Assembly (NCBI GenBank): GCA_022821275.1
Contig: JAJEDY010000061.1
Coordinates: 62,001-126,000, forward strand
Length of the DNA stretch: 64,000 nt
Origin: Candidatus Latescibacterota bacterium
GTDB taxonomy: Bacteria > Latescibacterota > UBA2968
Reading direction: 5' to 3'
In this document: in pieces, positions 33,621 to 41,888 of the stretch
Position numbering within the stretch: the first letter of the stretch is position 1
Layout of the letters: each line of letters starts with the position of its first letter
Program-made: the position numbers and the translations under genes
The notes under the pieces: model-generated
What the model was told of the DNA's origin: nothing
Databases searched by the model: none
The model's input: the letters and a program-made list of their open reading frames with translations, nothing else

Positions 33621-34669
33621 ATGACCCATTTCTCAAAATAGACAACCTGTCCAAAAATTATGGCGAAACGCAGGCACTCTCGGAAATCTCGCTCTCTCTT
33701 CACGCCGAAGAACTCCTCGTCATCCTGGGACCAACAGGCGCGGGAAAAACAACGCTCTTGCGCATCATCGCGGGCCTCGAAACAGCGGATGCCGGACGCA
33801 TCGCCGTCAAAGGCGCAGATATAACCCATCAGCTACCCGCAGAACGCGACATCGCCCTCGTCTTTCAGAACTTCTCGCTCTACCCCAACAAAACCGTGCG
33901 CCAGAACCTCGAATTTCCACTCCAGGCACCCGGGCGCAACCTCTCCAAAGAAGACATAGCAAACAGAATTGCTCACAGCGCCGACCTGCTCCGCATAACC
34001 CCGCTATTAGACCGGCCCGCCACACGCCTATCCGGCGGCGAAATGCAGCGCGTTGCAATCGGACGCGCCATTGTGCGCCAACCCCAACTCTTTCTCTTAG
34101 ACGAACCCCTCACCAACCTGGATGCAAAATTGCGCGAAGTACTGCGCGTCGAACTCATCCGCCTCCAGCGCGACCTGGGCACACCCATGATTTACGTCAC
34201 CCACGACCGAATTGAAGCCCTCTCGATGGGCGACCGAATCGCCGTATTATCCGAAGGAAAAATCCTCCAAATCGGCTCCCCAGAAGAAATCTACCAGCAA
34301 CCCAATTCTCCGACCGTCGCCCGTCAACTCGGCTATCCCCCCATCAACACCATAGACGTCCACAAACGGCGAGGTCAATGGTCCACCGCCTCAAATCACC
34401 CCATCATGACCGCAGACCACAACGCCCCTTCAAACGCCACCCTCGGTATCCGTGCGGAAAATATTTCCCCCCGTGGAGGTGAAATCCCCGCAACCATCGA
34501 AGTCGTCGAAGACCTCGGCGCATCGACCATCTTGCTCGCCGACTGGGCGGGACAACCCATCCAGATCTTGACATCCGGCGAGCAACCGTGGCACATCGGG
34601 GATGAGATATACCCATCTATTGATCCAGACCGCGTACTGGTGTGGGGAACCACAGATGAACAGGGATGA
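33617..34669 (+). CDS. ABC transporter ATP-binding protein 2
   Basis: A 350-residue second ATPase, clearly different from the first. Walker A GPTGAGKTT, Q-loop VFQNFSLYPNKT, signature LSGGEMQR, Walker B LFLLDEPLTNLDAK, and H-loop YVTHDRIEALS are all intact. Two distinct ATPases next to two permeases recalls the glycerol transporter GlpSTPQV of alphaproteobacteria, which I note as analogy only. No substrate-binding protein is encoded in the operon; it must come from elsewhere. The last codons and the stop are within a CAGAT-type repeat. Confidence 0.92.
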   Translation: MNDPFLKIDNLSKNYGETQALSEISLSLHAEELLVILGPTGAGKTTLLRIIAGLETADAGRIAVKGADITHQLPAERDIALVFQNFSLYPNKTVRQNLEFPLQAPGRNLSKEDIANRIAHSADLLRITPLLDRPATRLSGGEMQRVAIGRAIVRQPQLFLLDEPLTNLDAKLREVLRVELIRLQRDLGTPMIYVTHDRIEALSMGDRIAVLSEGKILQIGSPEEIYQQPNSPTVARQLGYPPINTIDVHKRRGQWSTASNHPIMTADHNAPSNATLGIRAENISPRGGEIPATIEVVEDLGASTILLADWAGQPIQILTSGEQPWHIGDEIYPSIDPDRVLVWGTTDEQG

Positions 34670-34673
34670 AAAC
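34648..34673. repeat. CAGAT-family repeat arm at gene end
   Basis: ACCACAGATGAACAGGGATG matches the left arm of the family. It encodes the last residues (TTDEQG) and the stop of the second ATPase. Confidence 0.6.
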
Positions 34674-34778
34674 CCGTAGACATGAGTATCGGTTGTTTAC
34701 TTTGCGGCTGGGTTTGGATATATTCTATGGGTGACCATTACTGGGATGCCTCTCTCATTTTTAAGGAGGACAATCACA

Positions 34779-35009
34779 ATGAGCAATGATAGAACTACAG
34801 AAACGACAGTCACGCTGAGCATTCAGCAACTGGAAGGACTTATCCGCAAGGTGGTTCGCGAAGAACTCATCGAATTGGTAAAACAGAAACCAGCAATTTT
34901 CAATCTCGATAAGAATACTCCGCTTTATGAGGATATGGAGGATATTCTCAAAAGAAAAAAATCCGGTCAATTGAAGTTTTATACGCATGCAGAAATTTGG
35001 GATGAATGA
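34779..35009 (+). CDS. antitoxin-like protein of a RelE-type module
   Basis: A 76-residue protein starting at 34779 behind AAGGAGG. Its N-terminal part is a helix-rich LSIQQLEGLIRKVVREELIE, the C-terminal part is charged and ends HAEIWDE, a shape common for antitoxins of the RelB/Phd kind without a firm family match. It overlaps the toxin gene by eight bases, the typical arrangement of antitoxin-toxin pairs. Confidence 0.65.
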   Translation: MSNDRTTETTVTLSIQQLEGLIRKVVREELIELVKQKPAIFNLDKNTPLYEDMEDILKRKKSGQLKFYTHAEIWDE

Positions 35010-35331
35010 ATATCAAGCGTTTTATGAGGGCCGATTCGCCCGAAACCTTTCTCGCTACTCGAATATACGCCAGCGCATCAAGCGAAGAGTTGAGCAGATT
35101 CTCAAAAACCCCTATGATCGCACAGAACGTCTTGGGCAGGTTTCTGGAGGATTAGATTTGCGGGGTTGCCGCAGTGCTCGGGTAGATAGAAACTTCAGAC
35201 TGATTTTTGTTATCTGTGAAGAATGTCGGTATATACAAGCGTGTCAGTATTGCCTTTGCGAGGGCAGAGAAGATAAAACAATTGTTTTCTTAACGGTTGG
35301 GCCACACAATAGGGCTTATACGATGAGATGA
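35002..35331 (+). CDS. RelE/ParE-superfamily toxin
   Basis: A 109-residue protein with the RelE-like pattern: basic helices (RRVEQILKNPYDR), a beta strand with RSARVDRNFRLIFVI, and a C-terminal strand TIVFLTVGPHN ending in a short tail. Cysteines in EECRYIQACQYCLCEG form a CxxC-like group seen in a subgroup of these proteins. It is expected to cleave mRNA at the ribosome when the antitoxin is lost. The start at 35002 overlaps the antitoxin; an upstream in-frame ATG at 34987 is less likely. Nothing certain follows for 279 bases. Confidence 0.78.
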   Translation: MNEYQAFYEGRFARNLSRYSNIRQRIKRRVEQILKNPYDRTERLGQVSGGLDLRGCRSARVDRNFRLIFVICEECRYIQACQYCLCEGREDKTIVFLTVGPHNRAYTMR

Positions 35332-35560
35332 ACATAGAGCGAAAAAAAATGTAAAATGTAAAAAAATGATCCATACAAGTTCCAGATGAAAAAAATGCAT
35401 TTGTTCAATCTCACCCTCTTGTTTCTGATGCGATTTACCAACTCTGGAAAAATCAGTGCCGCCACCGCAGAGGACGTAGCCACTAACATGAGGAACTGAC
35501 TGTGGAAGCGTTTATCATTTTGAACCAGAGTAAACGACCATCTACAAAGCGGATCGAAAC
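35332..35560. other. intergenic stretch with no supported gene
   Basis: Between the toxin and the rel terminator I see only a short ORF at 35386-35499 (38 codons) with no ribosome site and no family match. On the minus strand a hydrophobic stretch (LMLVATSSAVAALIFPELV) is open but has no start site. It may be a decayed remnant. Confidence 0.5.
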
Positions 35561-35600
35561 AAAAAAGCCGACGCGAAAAACGTCGGCTTTTTATTTTTTT
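35561..35600 (-). terminator. bidirectional intrinsic terminator after rel
   Basis: AAAAAGCCGACG and CGTCGGCTTTTT form a perfect stem around a short loop, with T-runs on both strands. It lies 11 bases beyond the stop of the rel gene and would end its transcript; it could also act for the toxin transcript. Confidence 0.85.
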
Positions 35601-35610
35601 ATTCCACCAC

Positions 35611-37383
35611 TCATGATGAACCCTCCGGAGAATCTTCAAGGCGATAGGCCGAAGTGATATTGGGAATCTTGCGGAGATTTTGCAGAAGCTCTTCGAGGTG
35701 GTCGGCATCTTTGATCTCCACCTGGAACTGATCGTCGATCTCCTCGCGCCTGGTCTCGATACTGGCACCCACAATGGGAACACCGAGATTGGACATAACC
35801 TGTGTCATATCGGACAACAAATTGGTGCGATCCTTGCCAGTGACCTTTATGGTCGCCGTAAAAGTCTCTGTCTGATCGCGATCAACCATATCGCGCCCCA
35901 GGCGAACGCTCTGATTAAAAGCCTCTTCGCGCAGAACCCGTCGAATACAACTTCGCGCCTTCGCACTCTTGACAAAATCGAGCCAATCGCGGTGCGGACG
36001 CTGGCGCGGCGACGTAATAATCTCAACCGTCTGCCCTGTTTCAAGCGGCGTAGATAATGGCATCATCTGGCGATCAATGCGGGCACCCACGCAACGGTTG
36101 CCAACCTCGGTATGCACTGCAAAAGCAAAATCCACAGGTGTGGCCTCATCGGGAAGCTGAATCAAATCGCCCTGAGGCGTAAAAACATAAATCTCATTAG
36201 AAAAGAGATCGACCTTAAGCTCTTCAATAATCTCTCGAGGATCTGATGTCTCCCCCTGCCACTCGAGCATATTGCGAAGCCCATCTATGTGTTGATCGAG
36301 CTCCGACCTTTCTGGAGACCCTTCTTTGTAAAGCCAGTGTGCTGCAATACCCTCCTCTGCTGTCTGGTGCATCTCGTGGGTGCGTATCTGCACCTCGATC
36401 ATCAACCCGCGCGGGCCTATCACCGTCGTATGCAAAGACTGGTACATATTGCTCTTGGGCGTTGCAATAAAATCCTTAAACCGGGGCATAACCGGTGTAT
36501 AAAGCGAATGAATCATACCCAGAACGTGATAACATTCCTGAACCGTATCGACCAATATGCGAATGGCTAACAAATCATAGATATCTTCAAAAGCTTTGCT
36601 CCGCGTCTGCATCTTCCGGTGAATACTGAAAAAATTTTTGGGACGCCCGGTGATCTCCGCTCGAATATTTGCTTCCTTGAGTATTTTTTGCAGCGGCACG
36701 CGCATCTCTTCAATATAAGCCTCGCGTTCTCGTCTCTTAAGACGGATCTTTTTGCTAATCGCGCGATAGGCCTCGGGTTCGAGCCACTTGAGAGCCAGGT
36801 CTTCAAGCTCCCACCGAATGCGCGCAACCCCCAAACGGTGCGCCAGAGGCGCGTAAATATCGAGACTCTCGCGCGCCATGCGCTCGCGCGTCTCAGGAGG
36901 CAGGGGATCCAGCGTACGCATATTGTGCAGACGTTCGCAAAACTTAATGAGAACAACGCGCAAGTCATTGATCAAAGACAGAAACATCTTGCGGAAATTC
37001 TCAGCTTGATCGGCCTCTTGCGATTGAAAAGACAGATCTTTGATCCTGGTCACACCGGCAACCAGATCGGCAATATGAGAACCAAAATGACGCGCGATTT
37101 GCGCGTGGGTTGCTGTACCCCGCGCTATGGTATCGTGCAAAATACCAGCCACCAGAGTCGAAGTATCCTGATTGAGATCTATCAGAATGCGCCCGACCTC
37201 AAGCGCGTGTACAATATACGGCTGGCCCGACTTGCGAAAATAATTCTGATGTGCCTTCCTCGCAAAATAAAAGGCGCGGGTCAAGAGTTTTACATTGTGA
37301 TCGGAACGACTTTGAAGCGCATGCTGGAGAAATGCGTCAAAGGTGGGATCATCTGCAAGGGATTTTGGGGAGGGTTTGGTCAT
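35611..37383 (-). CDS. RelA/SpoT family (p)ppGpp synthetase with altered hydrolase site
   Basis: A 590-residue Rel protein, shorter than the usual 700-plus. The HD domain keeps His59, His83 and Asp84 but HDxxED reads HDTIAR, losing the catalytic Glu-Asp, and the later Asp of ADRLHN is Glu (CERLHN). The synthetase domain is intact: GRPKNFFSIHRKM, RFKD (301-304, an RxKD motif as in bifunctional enzymes), YQSLHTTVIGP and EVQIRT. TGS (IYVFTPQGDLIQLP) and a C-terminal ACT domain follow; the zinc-finger region is reduced. A synthetase with weak or no hydrolase activity is predicted. Confidence 0.93.
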   Translation of the reverse strand: MTKPSPKSLADDPTFDAFLQHALQSRSDHNVKLLTRAFYFARKAHQNYFRKSGQPYIVHALEVGRILIDLNQDTSTLVAGILHDTIARGTATHAQIARHFGSHIADLVAGVTRIKDLSFQSQEADQAENFRKMFLSLINDLRVVLIKFCERLHNMRTLDPLPPETRERMARESLDIYAPLAHRLGVARIRWELEDLALKWLEPEAYRAISKKIRLKRREREAYIEEMRVPLQKILKEANIRAEITGRPKNFFSIHRKMQTRSKAFEDIYDLLAIRILVDTVQECYHVLGMIHSLYTPVMPRFKDFIATPKSNMYQSLHTTVIGPRGLMIEVQIRTHEMHQTAEEGIAAHWLYKEGSPERSELDQHIDGLRNMLEWQGETSDPREIIEELKVDLFSNEIYVFTPQGDLIQLPDEATPVDFAFAVHTEVGNRCVGARIDRQMMPLSTPLETGQTVEIITSPRQRPHRDWLDFVKSAKARSCIRRVLREEAFNQSVRLGRDMVDRDQTETFTATIKVTGKDRTNLLSDMTQVMSNLGVPIVGASIETRREEIDDQFQVEIKDADHLEELLQNLRKIPNITSAYRLEDSPEGSS

Positions 37384-37399
37384 AGCGACCTCCGCATCA

Positions 37400-39943
37400 T
37401 CACGCCCAGGTAATTAACCCGGTATCAGATATTGAATTGATGTCCTGGTGGTGCGGGCGGATGCGAACCGTATAGCCCCACCGGCCGCTTTTTTGCAAAG
37501 GCAAGCGCCCCACAAAAGTATGGGAATCCACCAGCATCATCGACAGCGACTCGCCCTGAACAATTTGCCCCTCTGTGCCAACCTGCCCATGAAAAATTTC
37601 GACAACCACATCCTCTACGGTCAAGTCGCCCAGCGCGATATCCGCGCGAATCTCGATCTTATCGCCCACATGTGATGTTTGCGTCTGGCTCGACGTCACA
37701 GAACGGATCGCAACATCTCGCCACGCCTGGTGAACTCTATTTTTCCATTCAGCCAGCGCACGGGCTCTTGCGCCATCATTATCCGAAAGATCTCTCGATC
37801 GCGCATGCGCCTTCAAATAGAACCGCTCGGTATATTCCTGCACCATGCGATGCGTATTGTATTTTGGACACAACACGCGCATGGCATTTTTCATGCGGGC
37901 GATCCATCCTCTGGGCAACCCATCCACACCGCGATCATAAAAAAGCGGCACCGCTTCTTTCTCGAGAATATTGTAAATTGCCCGCGCCTCAATCTGATTT
38001 TGATACGCCGGATCGTCGTATTCTTTGCCGTGTCCGATCTCCCAGCCCAATTCCGGTTGATACGCTTCTGCCCACCAGCCATCGAGCACACTGAGATTTA
38101 GCGCGCCATTGGCAACGGCTTTCATGCCACTGGTACCACTGGCCTCCTGGGGCCTCATCGGCGTATTCAGCCAGATATCGACCCCCTGCACGAGAAAACG
38201 CGCCACACACATATCGTAATTTTCGATAAAAACCAGACGGCGGTGGAGATACTCCCGCTGCGTAAGACCAAAAATTTCCTGAATAAACTCCTTCCCCGCA
38301 TGGTCTTGAGGGTGTGCTTTACCCGCAAAAATAACCTGAACAGGACGCTCCTCATTGCACAGGATGCGCGTGAGCCTTTCGAGATCGTGAAACAAAAGGG
38401 TTGCGCGTTTGTACGTAGCAAACCGCCTGGCAAAACCAATCGTAAGCGCATCGGACGTCAGGACTTCGTCGGCGCGCGCCATATCGATTGACGACGCTGT
38501 TTCTCGCTGCAACTGCATTCTGAGACGTTGCCGCGCAAATGCAACGAGGCGTTCTCTTCTGCGCTCGTGAACGCGCCAGAGTTCCTCGGGCGGAATGTGG
38601 TCTATCGTCTCCCACACACTCTGATCGTGTGGTTCCTCCAGGCGTCGAGGTCCCATATAATTGTCTTCAAGAGCGCGCATTTGTTGCGAAATATGGGAGG
38701 CAATATGAACGCCATTGGTAATCGACGCAATGGGAATTTCATTCTTCGGCAACCCAGGCCACAGCGATTGCCACATCGTGCGCGAGACCTCGCCATGGAG
38801 CTTGCTCACGCCATTGCGATAGGACGAAAGATTGAACGCCAGCACAGTCATATTAAAACCGTCGCTGGCTCTTTGGGAACCTCCCTGTCCCAAAGCGAGA
38901 AACGCAGACATGGAAAGGCCGAGTTCATGCGCATAAGAACTGAAATATTTTTCGATCAGAGACACCGGAAAAACATCGTGCCCGGCTGGAACGGGCGTAT
39001 GGGTCGTAAAAACATGACCTGCTGACGTGTACTCTGCGGCCTGATCAAATGTAGCACCTTTATTGTGCATCTCCTGCCGGATGCGTTCCAGCCCCAGAAA
39101 AGCCGAATGCCCTTCATTCATGTGGCATACCGTAGGCTGTATGCCACATGCGTTGAGCGCACGCACGCCGCCAATACCCAGCAGAATCTCCTGTCGGATG
39201 CGCGTTTCACTATCCCCGCCGTAGAGCTGTGCCGTAATTTCGCGGATAGACGGCGGGTTTTCCATCAAATTGGTATCGAGCAAATACAGGGGAATGCGCC
39301 CAACCTGCACCTTCCATATCCGCACCCGGGCTTCCCCCTCGGGATATTCGAGAGTAACGATCACATCCCGACCGCGTTCATCGCGAACAATCTGGACGGG
39401 CAACGCGTAATAGTCATTTTCGATATATTCTTCTTGTTGCCAACCGTCATTTGTGAGATACTGCCTGAAATAGCCGTGTTGATACAGCAGACCCACGGCA
39501 GAAAATGGCAACCCCAGTGTGCTCGCAGACTTGAGATGATCCCCAGCCAACACCCCCAGACCCCCCGAATAGATCGGCAGACTCTCGGTAAGACCAAACT
39601 CCGCTGAGAAATAGGCGATTTGAATATCGGACGCTGTTTTGTCGTGGGTGGAATGAAAATAGGTCTCCCCATCCATAAATGCGCGGAAAGACTCAGAGAC
39701 CCGCTTAAAATGCGCCATGAATCCCGGATTTTCAGAAAGCTGATTGAGGCGCTCCTGGCTGATATCATTGAGCATACGCACCGGATTGTGATAAACTGTT
39801 TCCCATAGAATGGGATCGATGCGTCGAAAGAGATCCATCGTATCGGGATCCCACGCCCAGCGCAGATTATAAGCCAGTGCTTCGAGACCCTGAAGCGCTT
39901 TGGGCAATGAGGGTTTGACGACAAAAGTAGAAATTGGTTTCAC
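37400..39943 (-). CDS. alpha-glucan phosphorylase (GT35)
   Basis: An 847-residue glycogen/maltodextrin phosphorylase with the N-terminal DUF3417 segment (LEALAYNLRWAWDPDTMDLF). The region around EASGTSGMKAVANGALNLS matches the active-site segment of the bacterial/archaeal short form. HMNEGHSAFLGLERIR is another hallmark. It releases glucose-1-phosphate from glucan ends. The start is a GTG at 39943 with only a weak ribosome site. The C-terminal 120 residues are a beta domain. The rel gene lies 16 bases downstream on the same strand. Confidence 0.94.
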   Translation of the reverse strand: MKPISTFVVKPSLPKALQGLEALAYNLRWAWDPDTMDLFRRIDPILWETVYHNPVRMLNDISQERLNQLSENPGFMAHFKRVSESFRAFMDGETYFHSTHDKTASDIQIAYFSAEFGLTESLPIYSGGLGVLAGDHLKSASTLGLPFSAVGLLYQHGYFRQYLTNDGWQQEEYIENDYYALPVQIVRDERGRDVIVTLEYPEGEARVRIWKVQVGRIPLYLLDTNLMENPPSIREITAQLYGGDSETRIRQEILLGIGGVRALNACGIQPTVCHMNEGHSAFLGLERIRQEMHNKGATFDQAAEYTSAGHVFTTHTPVPAGHDVFPVSLIEKYFSSYAHELGLSMSAFLALGQGGSQRASDGFNMTVLAFNLSSYRNGVSKLHGEVSRTMWQSLWPGLPKNEIPIASITNGVHIASHISQQMRALEDNYMGPRRLEEPHDQSVWETIDHIPPEELWRVHERRRERLVAFARQRLRMQLQRETASSIDMARADEVLTSDALTIGFARRFATYKRATLLFHDLERLTRILCNEERPVQVIFAGKAHPQDHAGKEFIQEIFGLTQREYLHRRLVFIENYDMCVARFLVQGVDIWLNTPMRPQEASGTSGMKAVANGALNLSVLDGWWAEAYQPELGWEIGHGKEYDDPAYQNQIEARAIYNILEKEAVPLFYDRGVDGLPRGWIARMKNAMRVLCPKYNTHRMVQEYTERFYLKAHARSRDLSDNDGARARALAEWKNRVHQAWRDVAIRSVTSSQTQTSHVGDKIEIRADIALGDLTVEDVVVEIFHGQVGTEGQIVQGESLSMMLVDSHTFVGRLPLQKSGRWGYTVRIRPHHQDINSISDTGLITWA

Positions 39944-39962
39944 AGTATTTGGCCCCTAAATT

Positions 39963-40985
39963 TCACATATCTTCAACAGAGACGACCGCATCCGTTTCCC
40001 ACGATCTTATCGCAGCTTCAATAACCATCTGTGCTTTGAGTGCTTCTTCACCCGAACCCTCGATATCTTCGGGAGATGCGTTTTCGAGGTTTTGCTCTAT
40101 CCACCGCCCAATGCGGCTTTGAAATGTTTCGTTGAACCCCATCATACCGCCGATATAGTCATAGCGTTCGAGTTCCATTGAGCGGCGGGGGTGAAAATGC
40201 AGGCGCTCACAGGCTTCTTCGAGCACAAAGCGAGCATCTGATCCGGCGACTTCGAGACGTTCAAGACCATAAGACCCCCCCGGTCCCGTGGCATCGTAAC
40301 TTCCGGTGAGATTGCCCACCGTACCGTCTGCAAAGCGCATATTGAGTTGCATATTTGACCAGCACACGCGGCGATTGCCGTCTTTGTCCACGCCGCGCTT
40401 AAAAAAGGCACTTACTTTTTCAATATCACCGCAAAAGTAGCGCATAACGTCAATAGAGTGCGGGTGCAGGGCGCGAATGTGGAACCACGGCGACGTTTCT
40501 CGGGGGTTATTGATCCACATCGTCATATTGATAATATTGATCTCGCCCAGCCTACCCTGATCAACCCATTCTTTGGCACGCGCAGCAGCAGGCGTAAAGC
40601 GGTGATTGAGGTCAATACCATAGCGCAGATTTTTATCTTTTGCTTTGGCAACCATCTCTTTTGCCTCGTCAATATTATTCGAAATCGGTTTTTCCCCGAG
40701 TACAGGAACACCCGCTTCGAGGAGTTCCATCGTGGGTTTATAGTGATCGCCACCATTTTCATGACCGGCAGTCGCAACACTTGCCACTGCGATATCCAGC
40801 CCCGCGTTGAGCATATCCTGCACAGTATAAAATGCCCTGGCACCGTATTGCGACGCCGCGGCATCTGCGCGTTTTCGGTCTATATCGCAAACCGCAACAA
40901 GATTGCACTGGTCGTGACTATTGTAAATGGTGGCGTGTCGGTTGCCAATCCCCCCCAAACCGACCACGGCGACATTTAATCCCAT
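39963..40985 (-). CDS. Gfo/Idh/MocA family oxidoreductase
   Basis: A 340-residue NAD(P)-dependent oxidoreductase. The N-terminal Rossmann motif is VVGLGGIGNRHATIY and the family motif EKPIS lies in GVPVLGEKPISN, giving the catalytic Lys. The C-terminal sheet contains FKRGVDKDGNRRVCWSNMQL. AAAGGAG precedes the ATG. Substrates are usually sugars, inositols or related polyols and cannot be told here. A run of same-direction genes (41676 to 35611) includes it. Confidence 0.92.
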   Translation of the reverse strand: MGLNVAVVGLGGIGNRHATIYNSHDQCNLVAVCDIDRKRADAAASQYGARAFYTVQDMLNAGLDIAVASVATAGHENGGDHYKPTMELLEAGVPVLGEKPISNNIDEAKEMVAKAKDKNLRYGIDLNHRFTPAAARAKEWVDQGRLGEINIINMTMWINNPRETSPWFHIRALHPHSIDVMRYFCGDIEKVSAFFKRGVDKDGNRRVCWSNMQLNMRFADGTVGNLTGSYDATGPGGSYGLERLEVAGSDARFVLEEACERLHFHPRRSMELERYDYIGGMMGFNETFQSRIGRWIEQNLENASPEDIEGSGEEALKAQMVIEAAIRSWETDAVVSVEDM

Positions 40986-40998
40986 TACAAACTCCTTT

Positions 40999-41676
40999 CT
41001 ACCAGTTACTGAGTATCCGATCTACAAATGACGGATAAAAATACATAGCGACGATAACGCCCCCGATGAGAATATAGGCCCCGATTACGATGAACATAAT
41101 CGTCTTTTTGCGCTTGCTCATTTTGGCGCGCGACGAAGTTCTCAGATCGCTCGGTTGCTTGAGAAAGGGTTCCGACTTATCTTCATCATCAGAGGACGCT
41201 TCCGACGGAGCTTCCTCGTCTTCTACTTCTTCAGCACTTTCTTCCGATACTTTCTCTCCCTCCCCGGTCTCTTCTGCATCTGCAGGCGCATCCGCTTCTA
41301 TATCTTCCTCTAATTCGGCTATATCGAGCACATGCTCTATTTTTTCCACGAGCGTCTTGTCTTCAAATGGTTTTTCAACAATACTGTAAACACCCTGTTC
41401 GAGGAGGGCTTTGGCTTCCGCTTCCTCAACGGGAAACGATACCACAATCACTGGAATTTCAAAGCCTTCTTCGCGAATAAATTCGATCAACACATCGCCT
41501 TGAACAACCGGCATCTCGAGATTGAGCAACACCAGATCGGGTTGTCCGTGCGCGATCGCATCAACCGCTTCGGTCCAGGTTGTCGCGCCCTGTGCCCGAT
41601 AATCATTGGATTCGAGAATCTTGACAATTCGGTCCACAACGGCTTCTTCACTGTCAATAGTCAGAACTTTTGTCAT
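40999..41676 (-). CDS. membrane-anchored pseudo-receiver protein
   Basis: A 225-residue protein: an N-terminal response-regulator receiver (about 1-120), an acidic Glu/Ala/Ser-rich linker (120-180), a basic patch, and a C-terminal membrane helix (TIMFIVIGAYILIGGVIVAM). The receiver begins KVLTIDSEEAVVDR and has LVLLNLEMP, with Asn52 at the phospho-acceptor position where Asp is expected; Ser80 and Lys102 (VEKPF) are kept. It is therefore probably not phosphorylated in the usual way. The ATG at 41676 follows a GGGGGATG site; an upstream in-frame ATG at 41841 is unlikely. Confidence 0.85.
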   Translation of the reverse strand: MTKVLTIDSEEAVVDRIVKILESNDYRAQGATTWTEAVDAIAHGQPDLVLLNLEMPVVQGDVLIEFIREEGFEIPVIVVSFPVEEAEAKALLEQGVYSIVEKPFEDKTLVEKIEHVLDIAELEEDIEADAPADAEETGEGEKVSEESAEEVEDEEAPSEASSDDEDKSEPFLKQPSDLRTSSRAKMSKRKKTIMFIVIGAYILIGGVIVAMYFYPSFVDRILSNW

Positions 41677-41888
41677 AACATCCCCCGTGCGTAATAGGGA
41701 AAATATTGGCAGTGGGAAGTATAAAACGAAAGAAGTCCGATGACAAGGATTTTCCCTCATTACAATCACCCGACAAGTTCTCTCTTGATGGGTGAACGTG
41801 CGTATAGTATATTGAAGAACCTTCCCCCTTTGATCGCCCATCCCCTCTCACGTCTCATGCTCTATGTCTCACCCTTCAGAGGATTTTT

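Noticed and set aside
35386-35499. 38-codon plus-strand frame and hydrophobic minus-strand frame near 35400
   Set aside because: No ribosome site or family pattern for either; may be decayed sequence.
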